Shown in pieces: positions 1 through 8,378 of a stretch of 64,000 bases of DNA. Origin of the DNA: Chromatiaceae bacterium (GTDB lineage Bacteria; Pseudomonadota; Gammaproteobacteria; Chromatiales; Chromatiaceae); NCBI GenBank assembly GCA_024235175.1, contig JACKMX010000002.1, positions 62,001-126,000 of the forward strand, written 5' to 3'. Under the pieces are notes generated by a model. It saw only the letters and a list, made by a program, of their open reading frames with translations, ran no database searches and was not told the origin of the DNA. Position 1 is the stretch's first letter; each line of letters begins with the position of its first letter. Both the position numbers and the translations under genes were made by a program.

Positions 1-348
1 CTTGGGCCAGTTCATCTCAATCAGAAAATTGAGAAATGGCTCACGCACCGGATCGCTGCTGGTAACCCGGATAATGCCTTTGCCATTCGGCAGGAGGACC
101 GGCTTGAATTTCAATTGTGAGAGGAAATAGGGCCGGTTTACACCTGCTTTCGTGAAAGCCTCTTCAGAAGCGAGGGTGACGCGTATGTCACCGATCTCTT
201 CGTTTCTTACAGACAAAAGTTCGATGTCTGCCTCGAACTGCTGATTAAGCCCCGATCTGGTCTTAATGTCGCCAAGGCCCAGGCCGTTTACAGCAAATGG
301 AGTAACCCCCAGTGCCAGCGCTATTGCCAGGGAAAGTTTACGAACCAT
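1..348 (-). CDS. fimV: FimV/HubP-family polar protein, N-terminal fragment
   Basis: The reading frame is open from an ATG at 348 to the window edge (116 residues), so only the N-terminus is present. It starts with a signal peptide (MVRKLSLAIALALGVTPFAVNG), then the conserved FimV/TspA N-terminal region with SGLNQQFEADIELLSV and a segment ending in EPFLNFLIEMNWPK. FimV proteins are peptidoglycan-associated polar organisers needed for type IV pilus or flagellar pole functions in gammaproteobacteria. A GAGGGGG ribosome site precedes the ATG. The position downstream of asd matches the common leuB-asd-fimV order. The C-terminal TPR and LysM regions are outside the window. Confidence 0.9.
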   Translation of the reverse strand, partial: MVRKLSLAIALALGVTPFAVNGLGLGDIKTRSGLNQQFEADIELLSVRNEEIGDIRVTLASEEAFTKAGVNRPYFLSQLKFKPVLLPNGKGIIRVTSSDPVREPFLNFLIEMNWPK

Positions 349-619
349 GCAACCCCCTCTCCTGCTTCAACCCATCCCTGGAAGCGGTCTCGAGCGACGG
401 CTCATTTGAACTTATCGCCTTTACCATTTCCCTGATCCGGGTTGACAGTTTTCCTAAAGTAAATGGCTTCCGCCCGAAATTTGGGGAAGTAGAACCAGCC
501 AGCGGCACCACAGCTATAGAATACAACTGAATATAACCACCCAAGTATAAATAACTTATAGCTTTTTAACTACTGATATCAAGCCTTGCCGCAGACAGTA
601 CAACTGGAATTATTCAGTA

Positions 620-1735
620 TTACTGCTGCTGAAGTATCTTTAGCATGCGTCGCAAAGGCTCGGCTGCGCCCCACAGCAGTTGATCACCAACTGTGAATGC
701 CGACAGATATTCACCACCCATCGCCAACTTTCTCAAACGACCAACCGGCACCGTCAAGGTCCCTGTAACGGATGCAGGCGTCAACTCAACAATACTTCTT
801 TCCCTTTCGTTGGGTATCACCTTGACCCACTGGTTGGCGCTGGCAACTATGTCAACAATCTCGTCTATCGGCAGATTACGCTTCAACTTGATGGTCAGTG
901 CCTGACTATGCGACCTCATCGCTCCGACGCGCACACAGAGGCCATCGACGGGTACCGGGTTATCCTGTGTGCCAAGTATCTTGTTGCTCTCGACCCCCGC
1001 TTTCCACTCTTCACGGCTTTGTCCATTTTCCAACTGACTGTCGATCCAGGGAATCAGACTGCCTGCCAGCGGCACTCCGAAATTGTCGGTGGGAAAATCT
1101 TCCCCGCGCAGAGTTTTTGCGACCCTTCGGTCGATCTCAAGTATCGCGGATGCAGGGTCTTCCAACAGCTCACTGACCGAGCCGTACACACGGCCCATCT
1201 GGCTCAGCAACTCACGCATATGCTGGGCACCTCCACCGGAAGCTGCCTGGTATGTCATGGCACTGGCCCACTCAACCAATCCATTTCGAAACAGGCCACC
1301 CAGCCCCATCAGCATCAGGCTAACCGTGCAGTTGCCACCGATGAAGTTTTTCACACCCGCATGCAAAGCGTCTGTGATCACGTTCAAATTCACCGGATCC
1401 AATATGATCACACTATCAGCCGTCATACGCAGTGTTGATGCCGCATCGACCCAGTAGCCATTCCATCCTGATTTGCGAAGTTCGCCAAAAACTGAACTGG
1501 TGTAACTTCCCCCCTGGCAGGAGACGATGGCATCGAGCTCACGCAACGACGCCAGATCATGTGCATCTTTCAGTGGAGGAATGTCTTTCCCTATATCCGG
1601 CCCAGGCTCTCCGATCTGCGAGGTTGTAAAAAACACCGGCTCATCGATCTGATTAAAATCTTTTTCCGCCAGCATGCGCTCCATAAGGACCGAACCGACC
1701 ATGCCTCTCCAACCAACAAAACCAATTCGTTTCAT
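620..1735 (-). CDS. asd: aspartate-semialdehyde dehydrogenase
   Basis: Asd reduces aspartyl-4-phosphate to aspartate semialdehyde with NADPH, the branch point to lysine/diaminopimelate, threonine and methionine. The 371-residue protein has the N-terminal Rossmann motif GWRGMVGS (residues 8-15), the active-site cysteine in GGNCTVSL (Cys136), the SGGGAQHMREL stretch near 166 and the catalytic histidine in MRSHSQAL (His276). This is the Gram-negative long-form Asd. It follows leuB by 51 bp on the same strand and may be cotranscribed. Nothing looks degraded. Confidence 0.97.
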   Translation of the reverse strand: MKRIGFVGWRGMVGSVLMERMLAEKDFNQIDEPVFFTTSQIGEPGPDIGKDIPPLKDAHDLASLRELDAIVSCQGGSYTSSVFGELRKSGWNGYWVDAASTLRMTADSVIILDPVNLNVITDALHAGVKNFIGGNCTVSLMLMGLGGLFRNGLVEWASAMTYQAASGGGAQHMRELLSQMGRVYGSVSELLEDPASAILEIDRRVAKTLRGEDFPTDNFGVPLAGSLIPWIDSQLENGQSREEWKAGVESNKILGTQDNPVPVDGLCVRVGAMRSHSQALTIKLKRNLPIDEIVDIVASANQWVKVIPNERERSIVELTPASVTGTLTVPVGRLRKLAMGGEYLSAFTVGDQLLWGAAEPLRRMLKILQQQ

Positions 1736-1786
1736 TAAGTTACACCGTATTGTTTAGTTTAGCCGTTAAAATTGTCCGGCAAAGCC

Positions 1787-2869
1787 TCAGGCTTTCCGGA
1801 GCGCAGCCACAATAGCGTCTCCCATCATCTCCGTACCCACCTGTTCCATACCTGTCGAGTAGATATCGGCAGTTCGGATACCACTATCCAGAACATTATC
1901 AACGGCTCGTTCAACCCGATCCGCCATCGCCGGCTCATCCAGCGAATAGCGCAACAACATGGCCACCGAAAGAATGGTGGCAAGCGGATTGGCCACCCCT
2001 TTGCCCGCAATGTCGGGAGCAGAACCATGGATTGGTTCATACATACCCTTGCCCGCCGCATCCAGTGAAGCTGAGGGCAACATGCCGATGGATCCTGTCA
2101 GCATGGCCGCACAGTCCGACAGAATATCGCCGAACATATTGGTGGTAACCATCACATCGAACTGCTTAGGCGCCCTTACCAGCTGCATCGCAGCGTTGTC
2201 GACGTACATATGAGAGAGTTCCACTTCGGGATAATCTGCACCGGTGCGGGTTGCCACCTCACGCCAGAGCTCCGTACACTCGAGTACGTTGGCTTTGTCC
2301 ACCGAACAGACCCGACGGTTACGCTTCATTGCTATGTCCATCGCCACCCGAACGATGCGCTCGACCTCAGACTCACGGTATACCAGGGTATTGAACCCTT
2401 CCCTCTCACCGTTTTCGAGCCTGCGCACCCCCCGAGGCTGGCCGAAATAAATGCCACCCGTCAACTCCCTGACAATCATGATATCCAGTCCCGAAACCAC
2501 TTCGGCTTTCAGGGAAGAGGCCTCCGCCAGCTGTGGATAGAGAATGGCGGGGCGCAGATTTGCAAACAGCTTCAGTTCCGAACGCAATCCAAGCAACCCT
2601 TTTTCCGGACGCACCGAGATGTCCAGTGGTTCCCATTTCGGCCCGCCCACCGCACCCAGTAGTACAGCATCCGCTTCATGTGCCAGCTTCAGGGTGGCTT
2701 GCGGGAGTGGGTGGCCAGCGGCATCATAGGCTGCACCGCCAACAAGCGCCTCATCCATTTCAATATCGAGACCGAAATCGTCGCGCAGACAGACCAGCAC
2801 TTTTACCGCCTCGTGGACGATTTCCGGGCCGATACCATCACCAGGCAAAATCAGAATATTCTTACTCAT
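1787..2869 (-). CDS. leuB: 3-isopropylmalate dehydrogenase
   Basis: LeuB oxidatively decarboxylates 3-isopropylmalate with NAD+ in leucine synthesis. The 360-residue length is normal. It begins with ILPGDGIGPEIV (residues 6-17) and carries the metal-binding TTNMFGDILSD segment near 235-245 and the adenine-site region HGSAPDIAGKGVANP. It sits downstream of leuD but is separated from it by 164 bp that contain a palindromic repeat (2898-3030), which is unusual within a leu operon. The following gene on this strand is asd. Confidence 0.97.
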   Translation of the reverse strand: MSKNILILPGDGIGPEIVHEAVKVLVCLRDDFGLDIEMDEALVGGAAYDAAGHPLPQATLKLAHEADAVLLGAVGGPKWEPLDISVRPEKGLLGLRSELKLFANLRPAILYPQLAEASSLKAEVVSGLDIMIVRELTGGIYFGQPRGVRRLENGEREGFNTLVYRESEVERIVRVAMDIAMKRNRRVCSVDKANVLECTELWREVATRTGADYPEVELSHMYVDNAAMQLVRAPKQFDVMVTTNMFGDILSDCAAMLTGSIGMLPSASLDAAGKGMYEPIHGSAPDIAGKGVANPLATILSVAMLLRYSLDEPAMADRVERAVDNVLDSGIRTADIYSTGMEQVGTEMMGDAIVAALRKA

Positions 2870-2897
2870 AATCTCAATACCTTTGTAAGATTAAAAA

Positions 2898-3030
2898 AGG
2901 GCATAGGGCTGAGGGCCGAGGGTCTGAAGCTGAGGTGAAAAAATTTTAAATATTACTTTTACTCCTCTATCTTATGTCCTCTGTCCACTGTGCTCCTTCC
3001 CCTATCCTTTGCCCTTGGCCCTTGGCCCTG
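2898..3030. repeat. dispersed palindromic repeat, copy A (leuD-leuB gap)
   Basis: The left arm GGGCTGAGGGCCGAGGG (from about 2906) and the right arm GCCCTTGGCCCTTGGCCCTG (3011-3030) are partial inverse complements around an AT-rich centre. The same GGGCTGAGGGCCRAGG core recurs at 19382-19453, 19547-19588 and 53246-53307. It fills most of the gap between leuD and leuB. This is probably a REP or MITE-like family; function is unknown. Confidence 0.7.
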
Positions 3031-3033
3031 TAT

Positions 3034-3669
3034 TCAGAATACCCAGGGCGCGGTCTCTCTGCGCCGTTCTTCAAATGCTCGAATCTCATTACTGTGCTGC
3101 AGCGTCAACCCTATATCGTCCAGTCCTTCCAGCAGGCAGTGCTTACGGAATGAGTCGATATCGAAATGGATGGTTTCTCCGGACGGAGTGACAAGTTGCT
3201 GAGATTGAAGATCAACGCTCAGTTCAACAGGCTCGTTACGGGTAGCTTCCACAAACAGATTATCGATAGTATCTTCATTAAGAACAATAGGTAATATCCC
3301 GTTTTTAAAACAATTATTAAAGAAGATATCGGCAAAACTCGGCGCAATAATGACCTTGAAACCATAGTCGGCCAACGCCCAGGGAGCATGCTCTCTCGAT
3401 GAGCCGCAGCCGAAGTTCGCCCGTGTCAACAGAATCGATGCACTCCTGTAACGGGCGTCATTGAGGACGAAAGATGGATTGAGCGGACGTCCAGCACAAT
3501 CCTTATCCGGCTCACCCTGATCCAGGTAACGCCACTCGTCAAACAGATTCGGTCCAAAGCCGCTGCGCTTTATCGACTTCAGAAACTGTTTCGGTATTAT
3601 TGCGTCGGTATCCACGTTGGACCTGTCCAGTGGGGCAAGAATACCGCTGAACTTGATAAATTTTTCCAT
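3034..3669 (-). CDS. leuD: 3-isopropylmalate dehydratase small subunit
   Basis: LeuD is the swivel-domain small subunit that, with LeuC, isomerises 2-isopropylmalate to 3-isopropylmalate. The 211-residue protein has the family features LDRSNVDTDAIIPKQFLK near residues 14-31, and GCGSSREHAPWAL (near 87-99), the substrate-contacting loop. The start lies 11 bp after the leuC stop, so the two subunits are very likely translated from one message. Confidence 0.97.
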   Translation of the reverse strand: MEKFIKFSGILAPLDRSNVDTDAIIPKQFLKSIKRSGFGPNLFDEWRYLDQGEPDKDCAGRPLNPSFVLNDARYRSASILLTRANFGCGSSREHAPWALADYGFKVIIAPSFADIFFNNCFKNGILPIVLNEDTIDNLFVEATRNEPVELSVDLQSQQLVTPSGETIHFDIDSFRKHCLLEGLDDIGLTLQHSNEIRAFEERRRETAPWVF

Positions 3670-3680
3670 ATCGGCAAATC

Positions 3681-5084
3681 CTACAAATCTCTCACGTCTA
3701 CAAAATGACCCGCAATCGCAGCAGCTGCCGCCATAGCGGGACCCACCAGATGGGTGCGCCCATCCTTGCCCTGCCGCCCCTCAAAGTTGCGGTTTGAAGT
3801 GGATGCGCAGCGCTGTCCGGGCTTGAGTTGGTCGGCATTCATAGCCAGGCACATCGAACAACCAGGTTCACGCCATTCGAAGCCGGCTTCGATGAATATT
3901 TTATCCAGCCCCTCTTTTTCCGCCTGTGCCTTAACCAGTCCGGAGCCAGGAACAACCAACGCCTGAACCAGCTTGTCAGAAACCTTGCGTCCCTGTGCGA
4001 CTGTTGCCGCCGATCGCAGATCCTCGATACGGCCGTTGGTACAGGAGCCGATAAAAACCAGATCTACGGGAATCTCTCTGATTGGAGTACCCGCCTGCAA
4101 TCCCATGTAGTCGAGCGCTCGCCGCATACCCTCGGCCTTGGTTGAATCCGCTTCCTGAGCTGGGTCGGGAACATTGCCGAGTACGGAAACCACCATTTCC
4201 GGTGAGGTTCCCCAGGTTACCTGTGGTGCGATGGCGGCAGCATCCATCTGTATCTCCCGGTCGAAAACCGCCCCTTCATCGGTGTGGAGATTCCGCCAGC
4301 TGCGTACTGCTTTCTCCCAGGCTTCGCCCACCGGGGTGTGCGGTCGGCCTCTCACGTAGTCGATCGTGGTGTTGTCTACCGCCACAATACCCGCACGCGC
4401 ACCCGCTTCGATGGTCATGTTGCAAACCGTCATGCGTCCCTCCATTGAGAGTGCACGAATGGCATCCCCGGCAAATTCAATCACATATCCCGTACCACCG
4501 GCTGTACCTATCTCGCCGATGATGGCCAGCACGATATCTTTGGCGGTAACCCCTGCACCGAGCAAGCCGTCAATACTGATTCTCATGCTTTTCGACTTTT
4601 TCTGGATCAGACATTGGGTTGCCAGAACATGCTCCACCTCGGACGTCCCTATACCGAAGGCCAACGCACCGAGCGCACCGTGCGTGGAAGTATGGGAATC
4701 CCCGCACACCACCGTCATACCCGGGAGGATCAGACCCTGCTCAGGACCCACAACATGGACCACACCCTGACGGGTGTCGTTCATTCCAAATTCTGTGATT
4801 CCAAACTCAACACAGTTTCTATCCAGAGTCTCCACCTGAACCTTGGCTACCGGATCTGCAATGCCCAATGCACGATCGGTTGTCGGGACATTATGATCCG
4901 GTGTGGCAATCACTGCGTCTGCCCGCCAGGGCTTGCGCTTTGCCATCCGCAGCCCTTCGAAGGCCTGCGGAGATGTCACCTCATGCACCAGATGGCGGTC
5001 GATATAAAGAAGTCCGGTGCCGTCATCGTCGGTGCGCACCAGGTGATCTTCCCAAAGCTTGTCGTACAGTGTTTTTGCGCTCAT
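3681..5084 (-). CDS. leuC: 3-isopropylmalate dehydratase large subunit
   Basis: LeuC is the [4Fe-4S]-binding catalytic subunit of isopropylmalate isomerase in leucine synthesis. The protein is 467 residues, the usual length. It contains GDSHTSTHGALGALAFGIG in the N-terminal half and the three cluster ligands in IGSCTNGR (about residue 347) and PGCSMCLAMN (about 408 and 411). It is the first gene of the leftward leuC-leuD-leuB-asd block, and a LysR gene is transcribed divergently from the 102-bp gap upstream. Confidence 0.97.
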   Translation of the reverse strand: MSAKTLYDKLWEDHLVRTDDDGTGLLYIDRHLVHEVTSPQAFEGLRMAKRKPWRADAVIATPDHNVPTTDRALGIADPVAKVQVETLDRNCVEFGITEFGMNDTRQGVVHVVGPEQGLILPGMTVVCGDSHTSTHGALGALAFGIGTSEVEHVLATQCLIQKKSKSMRISIDGLLGAGVTAKDIVLAIIGEIGTAGGTGYVIEFAGDAIRALSMEGRMTVCNMTIEAGARAGIVAVDNTTIDYVRGRPHTPVGEAWEKAVRSWRNLHTDEGAVFDREIQMDAAAIAPQVTWGTSPEMVVSVLGNVPDPAQEADSTKAEGMRRALDYMGLQAGTPIREIPVDLVFIGSCTNGRIEDLRSAATVAQGRKVSDKLVQALVVPGSGLVKAQAEKEGLDKIFIEAGFEWREPGCSMCLAMNADQLKPGQRCASTSNRNFEGRQGKDGRTHLVGPAMAAAAAIAGHFVDVRDL

Positions 5085-5162
5085 GACTCTATCTACCTGT
5101 GATTGGAAGGATAAGCATAAGGCGAGAATTCATATAAAACAAATTCATCTTTTTCATATTCT

Positions 5163-5181
5163 CCATTCTTAAGTAGAATGG
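5163..5181. promoter_or_regulatory. palindromic LysR-type operator candidate
   Basis: CCATTCT-TAAGT-AGAATGG is a perfect 7-bp inverted repeat around a 5-bp centre, and it contains the T-N11-A pattern (TTCTTAAGTAGAA) expected of LysR-type regulator boxes. It lies in the leuC/LysR divergent region and overlaps an ATG at 5178, which argues that the regulator starts at 5187. Autoregulation and control of leuCDB are inferred. Confidence 0.55.
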
Positions 5182-5186
5182 AAATT

Positions 5187-6098
5187 ATGGAGATCAATGA
5201 GCTCAAGGCTTTTATCGCGGTTGCAGAAACCCTCTCCTTTTCGCGTGCGGCTGATCAACTCTTTATCACCCAGCCGGCGGTAAGCAAGCGTATTGCCTCG
5301 CTGGAGGAGAAGCTCAGTGCGAAGCTGTTTGATCGGATAGGCCGCAACGTCAACCTGACCGAAGCCGGTAAATACCTGCTTGCCCGTGCCGCCCGGATTA
5401 TTCAGGATATCGAAAACCTGCAGCGCAACATATCCGGCCTTAACCGGGAACCCAGTGGCACCCTGATCATGGCAACCAGCCACCATATCGGACTGCGGCG
5501 GTTGCCTCCGGTGCTGAAGGCATACAATCAGCGGTTTGGTCAGGTAAAACTGGATATTCGCTTTATGGATTCGGAATCCGCGTGCACCGCTGTGGAGCAG
5601 GGGAATCTGGAACTGGCAATCGTGACCCTGCCGCCCAACCCTTCTGCCAGCCTTACCCTCAGGGAGATCTGGTGCGACAACCTGCACTTCGTCGCCTCCC
5701 CCGGCCACCCTCTCACCAATATGAAAAAGGTGCACCCGGCAGATCTGATTCAACATCCTGCGGTATTGGCCTCCTGGGGAACCTATACCAGAGATATTCT
5801 GGAGCAGGCGCTCAAACCAACCCAACAGAGGCTCCAGGTTGGCATGGCAACGAACTATCTGGAAACTCTGAAGATGCTCGCATCTATTGGACTGGGGTGG
5901 AGCCTGCTCCCGGAAACCATGTCCCGCGATGGAGATCTTGAAGAGTTCGAAGTCTCGGACATCAATCTGACCCGTTCTCTGGGAGTGGTACACCACCGCG
6001 GCCATACCTTGTCTAACTCTGCCCAGGCGATGCTCGACACCTGCCTCTGCTTTACCGAACAGAAAAACGCAGAAACCGGGAGGATCACAACTCGTTGA
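5187..6098 (+). CDS. LysR-family transcriptional regulator divergent from leuC
   Basis: The 303-residue protein begins MEINELKAFIAVAETLSF, a typical LysR winged-helix N-terminus, with the helix-turn-helix around residues 14-45 (SRAADQLFITQPAVSKRIASLE). A periplasmic-binding-like effector domain fills about 90-295. The in-frame ATG nine bases upstream (5178) lies inside a palindrome, so the second ATG is preferred. Position suggests it controls leuCDB in response to a leucine-pathway intermediate, as in other proteobacteria with a LysR gene next to leuC. The effector is not known. Its 3' end overlaps the convergent MFS gene by 14 bp. Confidence 0.88.
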   Translation: MEINELKAFIAVAETLSFSRAADQLFITQPAVSKRIASLEEKLSAKLFDRIGRNVNLTEAGKYLLARAARIIQDIENLQRNISGLNREPSGTLIMATSHHIGLRRLPPVLKAYNQRFGQVKLDIRFMDSESACTAVEQGNLELAIVTLPPNPSASLTLREIWCDNLHFVASPGHPLTNMKKVHPADLIQHPAVLASWGTYTRDILEQALKPTQQRLQVGMATNYLETLKMLASIGLGWSLLPETMSRDGDLEEFEVSDINLTRSLGVVHHRGHTLSNSAQAMLDTCLCFTEQKNAETGRITTR

Positions 6099-7218
6099 CT
6101 ACCCAACGCCAGGCAATGATTGCAGCCAGAAATGTGATCATCGAGGATACGCCGAAGACAAACCCCGGTCCCGAGCTGTTCCACAAGTATCCGCTCAACA
6201 GACTGCCCAGCGCTCCTCCGGCACCAAAACTGAGGCTACTGTAGAGAGCCTGTCCCCGACCCTGATGCCTGCCTGTAAAATAGTGGTGAACCAGGTGAAT
6301 AGCCGCAGCATGAAAAGTTCCGAAGGTAGCGGCATGCAGTAGTTGCGCGCACAGAAGTACCGGCAGGGAGGCCGGAAAATTTCCGATCAGAATCCAGCGA
6401 AGTGCCGCCAGCAGAAGGCTGGTTATCAGTACAGTACGCGCGCCAAACTGCTGTAGCAAGTGGTGCATAAACAGAAATACCAGCACCTCGGCAATCACTC
6501 CCAGCGCCCACAGTTGCCCGATAAGCGTTTTGGAATAACCCACATCCTCCATGAAGATCGAGTAAAACGTGTAGTAGGTGCCATGCCCCGCCTGCAGTAG
6601 AAAGCAGACCAAAAAGAAGGCAATGACGGGGGGTTGTCTGAGAATGGAGAGAATAGATGGTTGGGGTGCAGCGGAAGTTTCAGTTTGTGGATCGCGGATC
6701 AGCAGGCTGGAAACCCAAATTGCCAGATATATCGAAAACAGCACAGGCAGCACTACCGCCGGCCCGTTGTTGTCGACTGCGACGCCGAGCAGCAGCACCG
6801 TCACAATGAAACCGATAGAGCCCCAGACCCGGACACGAGCGTAGCGGTCTGCACGCTTATTCAGATAAAGCAGCGTAACCGATTCAAACTGGGGTAAAAC
6901 AGCATTCCAGAAAAAGCTGAAGAGTGCCATCGCAATCCCCAGTTGCCAGAACCCCTGCAGCCAGAAAACGGCCAGAAACACCAAGCTCGTCAACATCGTC
7001 CCTATGCGGACGATCAACATCCTATGACCGAGGTGATCGCCGATCCACCCCCAAAGATAAGGCGCTACAAACTTAGTGGCCATCGGAATCGCCATCAGCT
7101 CACCGATCTCGCTAGCACTGAAACCCAGCTGCTTGAGGTATAGCCCCCAGAAGGGTACGAGCGCGCCCAGCGCTGCGAAATAGCATAGATAAAAGAGGGA
7201 GAGGCGCCAGTAAGGCAT
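6085..7218 (-). CDS. MFS transporter, HcaT / phenylpropionate-permease-like
   Basis: This 377-residue hydrophobic protein is about the length of the PPP (phenyl propionate permease) branch of the major facilitator superfamily. It starts YWRLSLFYLCYFAALGALVPFWGLYLK, followed by the GEL(M)AIPMATKF loop and a second half with a GRGQALYSSLSFGAGGALGS segment. Roughly 11-12 membrane spans can be read. It is the last of the minus-strand tolC-aroC-MFS run, 34 bp after aroC. The substrate is not determined; aromatic acid or sugar are both possible. Confidence 0.82.
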   Translation of the reverse strand: MPYWRLSLFYLCYFAALGALVPFWGLYLKQLGFSASEIGELMAIPMATKFVAPYLWGWIGDHLGHRMLIVRIGTMLTSLVFLAVFWLQGFWQLGIAMALFSFFWNAVLPQFESVTLLYLNKRADRYARVRVWGSIGFIVTVLLLGVAVDNNGPAVVLPVLFSIYLAIWVSSLLIRDPQTETSAAPQPSILSILRQPPVIAFFLVCFLLQAGHGTYYTFYSIFMEDVGYSKTLIGQLWALGVIAEVLVFLFMHHLLQQFGARTVLITSLLLAALRWILIGNFPASLPVLLCAQLLHAATFGTFHAAAIHLVHHYFTGRHQGRGQALYSSLSFGAGGALGSLLSGYLWNSSGPGFVFGVSSMITFLAAIIAWRWVVNEL

Positions 7219-7252
7219 TAAACAGAAGCTGAAATTTTAACCTGCAAAATAA

Positions 7253-8350
7253 TCACACAGATGCGGGAATAACCGGTGTTCCGCTCACCACATCCATGTT
7301 CTGTGCGCGATGTCTGAGCAGATGATCCATCAACACCAGCGCCAGCATCGCCTCTACGATGGGTGTGGCGCGAATACCGACGCAGGGATCGTGCCTCCCT
7401 TCGGTAATCACCTCCACAGGCTCGCCCCGGAGGTTCACACTACGCCCCGGCAGGCGCAGGCTTGATGTGGGTTTGAAAGCAACACTGACCAGAATATCCT
7501 GCCCGCTGGAGATGCCTCCAAGCACTCCGCCCGCATGGTTCCCGAGGAACCCATCGGGCGTCATCTCATCTCTGTGTACCGTTCCCTTCTGTATGACCGA
7601 GTCAAAGCCGGCACCGATTTCAACTCCTTTTGCCGCATTGATGCTCATCATGGCATGCGCGATATCCGCATCCAGGCGATCGAATATGGGTTCACCCAAA
7701 CCGGGCGGAACATTGCTGGCGACCACATTGATACGCGCTCCCACAGATTCCCCCTCTTTGCGCAGCGCATCCATATATGCCTCCATCTCTGCCACCTTGC
7801 CTGAGTCTGGACAGAAAAACGGATTTTTCTCGACCTGATCCCAATCCAGCTTTTCGGCCTTTATTGGGCCAAGCTGTGCGAGATAGCCACGAATATGCAT
7901 GCCGCACTTCTCGAGAAGATATTTTTTTGCGATTGCACCGGCCGCCACACGCATTGCGGTTTCGCGGGCGGACGAACGGCCGCCGCCGCGATAATCGCGG
8001 ATCCCATATTTTTGGGTATAGGTGTAGTCGGCATGACCAGGCCTGAACCGGTCCATAAGTTTCGAGTAATCCTTAGAGCGTTGGTCGGTATTGTGGATAA
8101 CCAGCGCAATCGGGGTGCCCGTGGTGCGTCCTTCAAACACCCCCGAAAGAATCTCTACCCGGTCGGCCTCCCGCCGCTGCGTGGTATGGCGTGAGGTGCC
8201 GGGTTTGCGCCGGTCCAGGTCGGATTGCAGATCTTCCGCCGCCAGCTCCATGCCCGGCGGACAGCCATCCACAATACAGCCAATCGCAGCTCCGTGACTC
8301 TCACCGAACGAGGTGACTACGAACAGCTTTCCGTATGAGTTGCCCGACAT
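7253..8350 (-). CDS. aroC: chorismate synthase
   Basis: AroC forms chorismate from 5-enolpyruvylshikimate 3-phosphate using reduced FMN, the last step of the shikimate pathway. The 365-residue protein has the signatures GESHGAAIGCIVDGCPPG (residues 14-31), the RPGHADYTYTQKYG and RDYRGGGRSSARET region (about 103-133), and the C-terminal GRHDPCVGIRATPIVEAM. The start at 8350 lies 28 bp after the TolC-family stop, suggesting cotranscription. Confidence 0.98.
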   Translation of the reverse strand: MSGNSYGKLFVVTSFGESHGAAIGCIVDGCPPGMELAAEDLQSDLDRRKPGTSRHTTQRREADRVEILSGVFEGRTTGTPIALVIHNTDQRSKDYSKLMDRFRPGHADYTYTQKYGIRDYRGGGRSSARETAMRVAAGAIAKKYLLEKCGMHIRGYLAQLGPIKAEKLDWDQVEKNPFFCPDSGKVAEMEAYMDALRKEGESVGARINVVASNVPPGLGEPIFDRLDADIAHAMMSINAAKGVEIGAGFDSVIQKGTVHRDEMTPDGFLGNHAGGVLGGISSGQDILVSVAFKPTSSLRLPGRSVNLRGEPVEVITEGRHDPCVGIRATPIVEAMLALVLMDHLLRHRAQNMDVVSGTPVIPASV

Positions 8351-8378
8351 CTCTGATCAGACAGCCGCGCCGGGTCCG

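Noticed and set aside
680..1438. Plus-strand open frame opposite asd
   Set aside because: Inside asd on the other strand with no motifs and no ribosome site.
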